A stretch of 5,471 bases of DNA from Acidobacteriota bacterium. GTDB taxonomy: Bacteria > Acidobacteriota > Terriglobia > Acidiferrales > UBA7541. A model generated the notes under the pieces. The model worked only from the letters and a program-made list of their open reading frames with translations, did no database searches and was not told the origin of the DNA. The stretch covers positions 1-5,471 of the forward strand of contig QHYP01000072.1 in assembly GCA_003224195.1 (NCBI GenBank), read 5' to 3'. Positions 1 through 5,471 of the stretch are shown here, one piece after another. Within the stretch, counting starts at the first letter, position 1, and each line of letters starts with the position of its first letter. The translations under genes and the position numbers were made by a program.

Positions 1-882
1 GCCGCACCCAGCCGCATTCGTAACGATTGTCTCGACCTGCTCGCGCCCGAAAACGTCAATCAGGCTCCGCGCCCGATCCAATCCCTCCTCTTCGAGCCCC
101 GCATGCATCATCAGCGCGCCGCAACATCCTTGCCCGCGCGGAATGACCACTTCGCAACCTTCCGCGGCCAGGACGCGCGCCGTGGCCGCATTGACGCCAG
201 CGAAGAAAACGCTTTGCACGCATCCGAGCAGCAAGCCCACCCGGAGCCGCGGTTTTCCCTGCGCCGCAATCCGCAGCGGCATGCTGGCACGCAAATCGCT
301 CAGCGAGATCTCCGGTAACAAAGCATCCATAGCGCGCAGGCGCGGCGGAAGAATCTTAAGGAGTCCCGCGCGATGTGCGAACGACCGCAGGCCCGATCGT
401 TGGTAGAGCCACAGCGGCACTGCCAGGGCGCGCAGCCGCCCCGGGTGCGGGAACAGTGCGAAAATCATCCGGCGGAACACGCGCTCGGAGAGCGATCGGC
501 GATAGTGTCGTTCGATCTGTGCGCGCGTGGCCTCGATCAACTTGTCGTATTTCACCCCGGAAGGGCACGCAGTCATGCAGGCCATGCAACCCAGGCACTG
601 ATCAAAGTGGCCGACGAATGTATCAGTCATCCGGGCGTGCCCTTCGCGGGCCAATTTCATCAAGTAAATGCGGCCGCGTGGCGAATCCATCTCTTCGTGC
701 CAGAGGGAATAGGTCGGGCATGTCGGCAGGCAGAAGCCGCAGTGAACGCACTCGTCGATCAATTGCTCGGGAGGCGGATTGTGATCGTCGAAAATTGAAA
801 GCATTTTTGCTGCAGCCTTACGCGCCAGACCGCTGGACGCGTCGCTGGTACCCGCCCCGGCGGTGACCTTTTGCTCCGTCAT
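1..882 (-). CDS. glcF: Glycolate oxidase iron-sulfur subunit GlcF (3' end outside window)
   Basis: This is the Fe-S electron-transfer subunit of glycolate oxidase, expected to pass electrons from the GlcD/GlcE flavoproteins to the membrane quinone pool. The frame is open from an ATG at 882 to the window edge, giving 294 codons without a stop. The N-terminal part carries two ferredoxin-type 4Cys motifs: Cys45, 48, 51, 55 (CVHCGFCLPTCPTY) and Cys96, 99, 102, 106 (CLGCMACMTACPSG). A CCG domain follows: Cys221, then Cys253-Cys254-Gly (GQGCCGAL) after 31 residues, then a degenerate third element at Cys293 (NAAGCG). The family is about 400-430 residues, so the second CCG domain should lie beyond position 1. 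The ATG at 882 is chosen because a strong Shine-Dalgarno precedes it and it overlaps the glcE stop. The next ATG (Met27) has no such site. Related LldE/LutA and GlpC proteins share the domains, but the order after glcD and glcE supports GlcF. Confidence 0.95.
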   Translation of the reverse strand, partial: MTEQKVTAGAGTSDASSGLARKAAAKMLSIFDDHNPPPEQLIDECVHCGFCLPTCPTYSLWHEEMDSPRGRIYLMKLAREGHARMTDTFVGHFDQCLGCMACMTACPSGVKYDKLIEATRAQIERHYRRSLSERVFRRMIFALFPHPGRLRALAVPLWLYQRSGLRSFAHRAGLLKILPPRLRAMDALLPEISLSDLRASMPLRIAAQGKPRLRVGLLLGCVQSVFFAGVNAATARVLAAEGCEVVIPRGQGCCGALMMHAGLEEEGLDRARSLIDVFGREQVETIVTNAAGCG

Positions 883-2171
883 CAAATCCCTCCCACAAAA
901 CGGCCGGGATTCAGAATGCCGCCGGGGTCGAGCTGCTCTTTGACGCGCCGGAATAGCGGAAAGGAATCACCCGGGTGGCCCCATACGTCGAATCGAGACT
1001 TGGTCTCATGCGAGCAACGCAGCACAACTAGCGTGCCCCCGAGCGATTCCGCGTGGGAGCGCAAGCGTTGTAGCACAGCCAGCAAGGCATCTTCGGTCAC
1101 CGCCTCCAGTCGCAATTGCGCGACGCCGATCGCATGAGCCGTCACTTTCCACATCACCCCCTGTTCTGTGGCGGCCTCTCGCAGGGCCGTGCAGAAACCC
1201 GACAAGTCTGTCGGCAGCAGACTGAGTTTCGCGACGGCTTTCCGGCCGCCGCCCTGCCAGAGTGCCTCGCGCGCGCTCCAGCCCTCAGAAGAGTGGCTCT
1301 GCATCGCTTTCGCAGCCAATTGCAGGAGCTGTCGTTCCTGCGCATCCAGGCCGGCACGAGTTCCTTCGAAAAGCACATCCAGCGAAGGCTGGCCGGCGGA
1401 ATAGACGCGCAACTGCAAGCAAGTGTAGGCAAGCCGCGAATCCTGGATGGCGTCCCTCAGCTCGCAGAGCGTCTCAATCGAAGATGCGGTAAAACCCAAG
1501 GAGCGGGTGTCGTGGGGGAGCGGGTGCAATCGAAACACGGCCTCTGTAATCACCCCAAGGGTACCGAACGAGCCGGTCGCCAGTTTGGGCAGGTCGTAGC
1601 CGGCGACGTTCTTCACCACCTTGCCTCCGCTCTTGGCCAGCGTGCCGTCGGGCAACGCGAGTGTGATGCCGATAATCAGGTCGCGCAGAGAGCCATAGCG
1701 CGTGCGGAGCGCGCCGCTATCGTTAGTGGCCAGAATCCCGCCAACGGTAGCGCGATCCGGCCAAAGCGGGTCGAGCGCAAGCCGCTGACCGTGTTCAGCT
1801 AGCGTGCGCTGAAATTGGGCCACGGTGCACCCTGCTTGGACTGTCGCTGTCATGTCGCCCCAGGCATGTTCCAGGACTCGGCCGAGCCGGGCGGTGGAAA
1901 GAACCAGGTCAGCATGCCGCGGCGGGTTTCCCCAATCGAGCTTTGTGCCGCCGCCTCTTGGAATAACGGTCAATCCCGTGCGGTTGGCGCAAGCCAGAAC
2001 CATTGCCAGGTCTTCCGCGGTTCCCGGTTCAACGACAGCCACGGGCGCAACGCCGTCCACTTCGTCCGCCGTCATCGCAGGGCGGATATTTCCGTCGCCC
2101 ACGATAGCCGTAATTTCTCCCCAAGTTGCCTCGGTCTGCTGTTTCATCGCGGGCTCGGAGGGTTGGGGCAT
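882..2171 (-). CDS. glcE: Glycolate oxidase FAD-binding subunit GlcE
   Basis: This is the second flavoprotein subunit of glycolate oxidase, required with GlcD and GlcF for activity in E. coli. The 429-residue product has an FAD-binding PCMH/FAD_binding_4 domain at about residues 42-217. Visible motifs are the glycine-rich loop PRGGGTKLDWG (71-81), the segment ATVGGILATNDSGALRTRYG (141-160), GKVVKNVAGYDLPKL (183-197) and GSFGTLGVITE (200-210). The C-terminus ends in the typical FAD-oxidase tail LDPGGILNPGRF (414-425). It is clearly longer than the E. coli protein (about 350 residues), through a longer N-terminus and a complete C-terminal domain. The start is uncertain: the ATG at 2171 lies 9 nt after the glcD stop, with no clear Shine-Dalgarno. 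An alternative ATG at 2147 (Met9, MKQQTEATWG) is no better placed. It lies between glcD and glcF and overlaps glcF by one base. Confidence 0.95.
   Translation of the reverse strand: MPQPSEPAMKQQTEATWGEITAIVGDGNIRPAMTADEVDGVAPVAVVEPGTAEDLAMVLACANRTGLTVIPRGGGTKLDWGNPPRHADLVLSTARLGRVLEHAWGDMTATVQAGCTVAQFQRTLAEHGQRLALDPLWPDRATVGGILATNDSGALRTRYGSLRDLIIGITLALPDGTLAKSGGKVVKNVAGYDLPKLATGSFGTLGVITEAVFRLHPLPHDTRSLGFTASSIETLCELRDAIQDSRLAYTCLQLRVYSAGQPSLDVLFEGTRAGLDAQERQLLQLAAKAMQSHSSEGWSAREALWQGGGRKAVAKLSLLPTDLSGFCTALREAATEQGVMWKVTAHAIGVAQLRLEAVTEDALLAVLQRLRSHAESLGGTLVVLRCSHETKSRFDVWGHPGDSFPLFRRVKEQLDPGGILNPGRFVGGI
888..894 (-). promoter_or_regulatory. Ribosome binding site of glcF, inside the 3' end of glcE
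   Basis: The minus strand reads GGGAGGG six bases (counting from GGAGG) before the ATG at 882. It lies within the last codons of glcE, whose TGA stop (884-882) shares one base with the glcF ATG. The arrangement implies translational coupling of the two subunits and decides the glcF start. Confidence 0.75.
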
Positions 2172-2180
2172 CGGTCGCGG

Positions 2181-3629
2181 CTAGAAAAATTGGGCCACGC
2201 CTGCAGTCTCCAACGGATGAGGCTGGTACGGGCCCGTCTTCTCGGCGCAGAGACGCGGGCGCGGGAAAACCTTGGTGGGATTCGACAACAGCTCGGGATC
2301 GAAGGCGCAGCGCACGCCTTGCATGGTATCGAGGTCGGGTTCGGCAAACATCACCGACATGAAACTTTTCTTCTCTTCGCCCACGCCGTGCTCGCCGGTG
2401 ATGGAGCCGCCCGCCTTCACGCAGAGCTCCAGGATGCTGAAGGCCAGCTTTTCAGCTTTTTGTTCCTGTCCTTCGATTCTCCGATCGTAGAGCACCAGCG
2501 GGTGCAGGTTTCCATCGCCGGCGTGGAAGACATTCGCCACGCGCAGCCCGAATTTTGCGCTGAGCCGTTCGATTTCACTCATCACCTGGGGAAGGGCGGT
2601 ACGCGGAATCACGCCGTCCTGCACGATATAATTCGGCGAAATGCGGCCCACCGCGGCGAAGGCTGCTTTGCGGCCTTTCCAGACTACGGCGCGCTCTTCT
2701 TCCGACTGTGCTAACCGGATCTCCCACGCGCCGCAAGAGGTGCAAGTCTCCTTCACGCGGGTCATCAAGGCTTCGACTTCGGCAGCCGGCCCGTCCAATT
2801 CCACCAGCAGCAAGCCGCCGCAATTGGGATAGTTGGCATGAACGGCGGCTTCGGCAGCCTGGATGGCGAGGTTGTCCATCATCTCGATGGCAGCCGGCAA
2901 AACGCCGGCGGCAATAATCTCGCTGACCGCTGCGCCCGCTTCGTTCGTCGAATTGAACGCAGCCAGCAGCGTCTGCACAACTTCGGGCCGCTTCACAATG
3001 CGAAGGACGATCTTGGTCGCAACTCCCAGCGTGCCCTCCGACCCGACGAACACTCCGCAAATGTCGTAGCCTGGATGGTCGAGTGTTTTGCCGCCAAGGT
3101 GCACCAGCGAACCATCAGGCAGCACGACTTCCAGGCCCAGCACATGCGTCGTCGTGAAACCATATTTCAGGCAATGAGCGCCCCCCGAATTCTCCGCCAC
3201 GTTGCCGCCAATGCTGCACACCTGTTGCGAGGAAGGATCCGGCGCGTAGAAGTATCCGTACGGAGCCACCGCCTGCGTGACACTGAGATTGATCACTCCT
3301 GGCTCGACCACCACACGAGCATTCGGGATGTCGATCTCCAGGATGCGGTTCATGCGTGCGAGGCTGATTACGATTCCGTTCTCGATCGGCAGTGCCCCTC
3401 CACTCAGACCGGTACCGGAGCCGCGCGCCACGAACGGGATGCGTTCTTTGTGACAGACGCGGACAACCGCCTGAACTTGCTCTGTGGAAGTCGGCAGCAG
3501 AACGGCGGCGGGGATGACGCGGAAATTTGTGAGGCCGTCGCACTCATAGGTGTGCAGCTGCTCCGGCTGGCTAATTAAACCATCATCGCCGACGATCGCT
3601 CGAAACTGGTCGAGGATGCGGGCGTCCAT
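2181..3629 (-). CDS. glcD: Glycolate oxidase catalytic flavoprotein subunit GlcD
   Basis: This FAD-linked subunit is predicted to oxidise glycolate (or another short 2-hydroxyacid such as D-lactate) to the 2-oxoacid. The 482-residue product matches the usual family size (E. coli about 499). The N-terminal FAD_binding_4 domain (about 40-215) shows ARGSGTGLSGGA (68-79), YAPDPSS...CSIGGNVAENSGG (128-150) and GSEGTLG (196-202). The C-terminal FAD-oxidase domain (about 215-457) shows GRISPNYIVQDGVIPR (328-343), ANVFHAGDGNLHP (365-377), including the His-rich site typical of the family, and GGSITGEHGVG (407-417). A short tail with CAEKTG (461-466) resembles the CAE-containing tail of E. coli GlcD. 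No signal peptide or membrane span is visible, so the protein is cytoplasmic or peripherally membrane-bound through its partners. The ATG at 3629 has a strong Shine-Dalgarno. Close relatives include D-lactate dehydrogenases, but adjacent glcE and glcF favour the GlcDEF complex. Confidence 0.96.
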   Translation of the reverse strand: MDARILDQFRAIVGDDGLISQPEQLHTYECDGLTNFRVIPAAVLLPTSTEQVQAVVRVCHKERIPFVARGSGTGLSGGALPIENGIVISLARMNRILEIDIPNARVVVEPGVINLSVTQAVAPYGYFYAPDPSSQQVCSIGGNVAENSGGAHCLKYGFTTTHVLGLEVVLPDGSLVHLGGKTLDHPGYDICGVFVGSEGTLGVATKIVLRIVKRPEVVQTLLAAFNSTNEAGAAVSEIIAAGVLPAAIEMMDNLAIQAAEAAVHANYPNCGGLLLVELDGPAAEVEALMTRVKETCTSCGAWEIRLAQSEEERAVVWKGRKAAFAAVGRISPNYIVQDGVIPRTALPQVMSEIERLSAKFGLRVANVFHAGDGNLHPLVLYDRRIEGQEQKAEKLAFSILELCVKAGGSITGEHGVGEEKKSFMSVMFAEPDLDTMQGVRCAFDPELLSNPTKVFPRPRLCAEKTGPYQPHPLETAGVAQFF

Positions 3630-3632
3630 GGG

Positions 3633-3641
3633 CCCCTCCCC
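3633..3641 (-). promoter_or_regulatory. Ribosome binding site of glcD
   Basis: The minus strand reads AAGGGGAGGGGCCC immediately before the ATG at 3629. The GGAGG core is five bases from the start codon. This strong purine-rich site fixes the glcD start and contrasts with the missing site in front of glcE. Confidence 0.75.
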
Positions 3642-3703
3642 TTCGAATCAGGCGGGCGCTTCTCCTCGCGACGGCCGAGTTCGAAAAGTAGCCCTGTCAC
3701 CCC

Positions 3704-3725
3704 TGAGTTGGCGTGGGCTCACTCA
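3704..3725. promoter_or_regulatory. Short dyad TGAGT-N12-ACTCA, possible operator
   Basis: Perfect 5-bp inverted arms, TGAGT (3704-3708) and ACTCA (3721-3725), are separated by twelve bases. The dyad lies just downstream of the -10-like hexamer, across the predicted transcription start, where a repressor site would be effective. No known regulator motif is recognised and chance occurrence is quite possible. Confidence 0.18.
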
Positions 3726-3727
3726 AA

Positions 3728-3756
3728 ATTCTAACGCATGTGCCATCCCGGAGCAC
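3728..3756 (-). promoter_or_regulatory. Possible internal promoter for glcDEF
   Basis: On the minus strand a TAGAAT hexamer (3733-3728) differs from the sigma-70 -10 consensus at one position. The hexamer 17 nt upstream, GTGCTC (3756-3751), is a poor -35 match, so any promoter here would be weak or activator-dependent. Transcription would begin near 3721, about 90 nt before the glcD start. The call rests mainly on one short motif and on its position in the only gap of the operon. Confidence 0.22.
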
Positions 3757-3757
3757 A
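3739..3757. promoter_or_regulatory. Short dyad TGTGC-N9-GCACA, possible operator
   Basis: Perfect 5-bp inverted arms, TGTGC (3739-3743) and GCACA (3753-3757), are separated by nine bases. The dyad covers the spot where the -35 element of the putative glcD promoter would sit. It does not match the GT-N-AC type operator commonly bound by the FadR-like GntR regulators that control lactate and glycolate operons. Arms of this length are expected often by chance, so this is a candidate only. Confidence 0.2.
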
Positions 3758-3789
3758 GTTCGAGGTTATGCTTCGGGGCAGCAAGAACC

Positions 3790-5471
3790 TCATTTTACGA
3801 AGGTCAGCCCATGCGGCACGGCCCATGAGAAGACGTACGCGTACAGCATTACGATAATCCCCACGATGGCGCCAAGGGCCACGGAGTGCCAGAAGACGAA
3901 GCGGAAAATAATGCCCTCGTTGCCCACCTGATTCGTCGCCGACGTCGCGATGGTAATGGACTGGGCGTCCACCATTTTGCCCATCACGCCGCCGGCGCTG
4001 TTGGCCGCGCACATCAGAACCGGATCCACGCGCAGCTGCTGCGAGGTGATGCGCTGCAAGCTTCCGAAGAGGGCGTTTGATGAGGTATCGCTGCCCGTGA
4101 GCGCGACGCCGAGCCAGCCGAGGTAAGTGCCAAAAAACGGATAGAGCCAGCCGGTTCGCGTGAAGGCGAGCCCCAGCACGGCGTCGAGTCCTGAGTACCG
4201 CGTGACGAATCCAAGCCCCAGCATGAATGAAATAGCGATCATCGCCAGCCGCATGCGCACCAAGGTATGCCAGAATCTTTTCATCAGCCGTATCGGACTC
4301 ATACCCAGTAGCAGTCCGGAGACAATGGCTGCGAAAAAGCAGCCCGTTCCGGTCGCCGACAGCCAATTGAAGTCGTACCTCGCCGCTTCGGGCGTAGGTT
4401 TCGTGACTACCGGCGCAGACCGGGTCACGGCATTGTGCAAATAAGGTACGTCCCAACCCGGCGGGCCGGGCCGCACCTTGCCGTTTGCCTGCACAACTCT
4501 GAAAGACGGTGTAGTGGCCTTGTTCATGGCCAGCTTGATCGAGGGAAGCCCCCATAGCAGCACAAACACGGAAAGGATCGCGAAGGGCATCCAGGCCTTG
4601 GCAACCTGCCCGCCAGAGTACGAGTGGCGGACGGGCACGTACCCATCAATCTTCTTTGGGTCCCATTCACCCCCCAAGGCGTCCGAGACCGCCTGGGGAC
4701 TCCCTGCCGGGACGGCTCCCCCTCGTTCATAGTCAAAACGCCAAATCTTCTTGGGCCGCCAGAAGCGAAGGAAAGCCACCGTGGCGATGATCGAGACGAC
4801 GCCCCCCATGATGTCCACCAGATTACTGTCCACGTGGTTCGACCAGAAATATTGCGTCAGGCCGAAGGAAAAGCCGACAACCAAGATGGCGGGAGCGACT
4901 TCCCAGGTTTCCTTCCAACTCACCATGGCGCGCACGAGCCAGAACGGGACAATCACAGCCGTAAACGGAAGGATGCGTCCGATCATCGCGTTGAGGTCCG
5001 ATTCCGGCAGCGCCGTGACGGCGGCGAGGGTGTGGACGGGTGTCCCAATGGCGCCCCAGGCCACCGGCGCAGTATTGGCAATCAGATTCAGGGCCGCCGC
5101 GTGAAAGGGTTTGAAACCGAGTCCGATCATGAAGGCGCCGGCGATGGCCACCGGCGCCCCAAACCCAGCAGCGCCTTCGATGAATGCGCCGAAGCAAAAC
5201 GCCACGAGCAGAACCTGCAGTCGCCGGTCCGGCGTAATTCCGGCGATCGATTCCTTCATGATTTCAAACTGGCCCGTCTCGACAGAAATGTCGTAGAGGT
5301 AGACGGCGGCCAGCACAATCCAGGCAATTTTCAGCACGCCAAAGGCGACGCCGTACGCGAAGCTCATCGAAGCCAGCGCGAGCGGCATCTTGAATACGAG
5401 GACGGCCACCACGATGGCCGTTAGGGCACCGGCGATCGCGCACCAGTGCGGCCTCACCTTCAGCCCGGCCA
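3790..5471 (-). CDS. L-lactate/glycolate permease, LctP family (5' end outside window)
   Basis: This inner-membrane carrier, related to E. coli LldP and GlcA, imports lactate and glycolate, probably with protons. The frame is open through the window edge and ends at TGA 3792-3790. A GTG at 5457 lies in the frame but is unlikely to be the start: the residues before it (AGLK) and after it (VRPHW, then a hydrophobic span ending VFKMP) align with an internal part of LldP, so some 35-40 N-terminal residues are missing. Numbering from that GTG, family hallmarks are AWIVLAAVYLYDISVETGQF (45-64), FGAFIEGAAGFGAPVAIAG (89-107), GFKPFHAAALNLIANTAPVAWGA (114-136), FNWLSATGT (363-371), GWLGVALTGSDTSSNALFGSLQ (447-468) and AANSAGGVMGKMVDAQSI (484-501). 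About 12-14 hydrophobic spans are visible. Two hydrophilic loops (about 241-283 and 309-362) look longer than in E. coli. Its place before glcDEF suggests that it feeds the oxidase. The choice between lldP and glcA names is not supported by sequence alone. Confidence 0.94.
   Translation of the reverse strand, partial: AGLKVRPHWCAIAGALTAIVVAVLVFKMPLALASMSFAYGVAFGVLKIAWIVLAAVYLYDISVETGQFEIMKESIAGITPDRRLQVLLVAFCFGAFIEGAAGFGAPVAIAGAFMIGLGFKPFHAAALNLIANTAPVAWGAIGTPVHTLAAVTALPESDLNAMIGRILPFTAVIVPFWLVRAMVSWKETWEVAPAILVVGFSFGLTQYFWSNHVDSNLVDIMGGVVSIIATVAFLRFWRPKKIWRFDYERGGAVPAGSPQAVSDALGGEWDPKKIDGYVPVRHSYSGGQVAKAWMPFAILSVFVLLWGLPSIKLAMNKATTPSFRVVQANGKVRPGPPGWDVPYLHNAVTRSAPVVTKPTPEAARYDFNWLSATGTGCFFAAIVSGLLLGMSPIRLMKRFWHTLVRMRLAMIAISFMLGLGFVTRYSGLDAVLGLAFTRTGWLYPFFGTYLGWLGVALTGSDTSSNALFGSLQRITSQQLRVDPVLMCAANSAGGVMGKMVDAQSITIATSATNQVGNEGIIFRFVFWHSVALGAIVGIIVMLYAYVFSWAVPHGLTFVK

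Larger units (their letters stand above)
3630..3789. other. 160-bp spacer between the permease gene and glcD
   Basis: This is the only sizeable non-coding stretch in the window. It lies between the TGA of the permease (3792-3790) and the ATG of glcD. It contains the glcD Shine-Dalgarno, a -10-like hexamer and two short dyads, described separately. I see no hairpin followed by a T-run that would qualify as an intrinsic terminator, so read-through from the permease into glcDEF is plausible. Its length is unusual compared with the 9-nt and overlapping junctions downstream, which leaves room for an internal promoter or operator. Confidence 0.8.

Noticed and set aside
356..866. Several overlapping open frames on both strands in this region (80, 141 and 163 codons)
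   Set aside because: The true frame here is glcF on the minus strand, which shows both 4Cys Fe-S motifs but has no stop inside the window. The others have no supporting motifs.
1116..1802. Plus-strand open frame of 228 codons
   Set aside because: It is antisense within glcE, without domain signatures and explained by the GC-rich codon pattern of glcE.
1815..2714. Plus-strand open frame of 299 codons
   Set aside because: It spans the glcE-glcD junction antisense to two well-supported genes. Its translation is rich in His, Arg and Gln with no recognisable domain. This is a typical shadow frame of GC-rich coding DNA.
2838..3578. Plus-strand open frame of 246 codons
   Set aside because: It lies wholly antisense within glcD, with no domain and no Shine-Dalgarno of note. 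GlcD motifs on the other strand fully explain the sequence.
3739..3757. Dyad considered as a terminator after the permease
   Set aside because: The stem is only five base pairs with a nine-base loop. The following sequence has no proper T-run directly after it, so it is not a credible intrinsic terminator.
3731..4555. Minus-strand open frame of 274 codons in another frame of the permease
   Set aside because: The permease frame carries all LctP family motifs over the same stretch. This alternative frame is Arg/His/Ala-rich and unlike any protein I recognise.
4624..5424. Plus-strand open frame of 266 codons
   Set aside because: It is antisense to the permease. The product is strongly hydrophilic (Arg, His, Asp, Gly), as expected from the complement of membrane-span codons, and has no known fold.

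Overview
The window is a compact, GC-rich (roughly 60 % by eye) bacterial segment in which every convincing gene lies on the minus strand. Read in the direction of transcription, from high to low coordinates, the order is: a lactate/glycolate permease of the LctP family (5' end outside the window), a 160-bp spacer, glcD, glcE, and glcF (3' end outside the window). Both edge genes are truncated by the window, not broken.

The three enzyme genes encode the subunits of the membrane-associated glycolate oxidase (GlcDEF): two related FAD-domain flavoprotein subunits (GlcD, GlcE) and an iron-sulfur subunit with two 4Cys cluster motifs plus a CCG domain (GlcF). glcD and glcE are separated by 9 nt. 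glcE and glcF overlap by one base (TGATG), so the three are almost certainly co-transcribed and glcE-glcF translationally coupled. The permease would import a short 2-hydroxyacid (glycolate or lactate), and the oxidase would convert it to the 2-oxoacid (glyoxylate or pyruvate), passing electrons through FAD and Fe-S clusters towards the respiratory chain. Which acid is the real substrate cannot be settled from sequence, because GlcDEF-like enzymes and LctP permeases both accept or are confused with D-lactate/glycolate systems.

The only non-coding stretch is the 160-bp spacer between the permease and glcD. It holds a strong Shine-Dalgarno for glcD, one -10-like hexamer and two short dyads around it, which could form a second, regulated promoter for glcDEF. 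This is weak evidence. No RNA genes, mobile elements, CRISPR arrays or repeats were seen.

The organism cannot be named. GC-rich codon use, long GlcE and the permease-glcDEF order would suit a soil or environmental bacterium (an acidobacterium is one guess), but this is inference only. I see a well-made but ordinary carbon-utilisation operon and no sign of an undescribed system.
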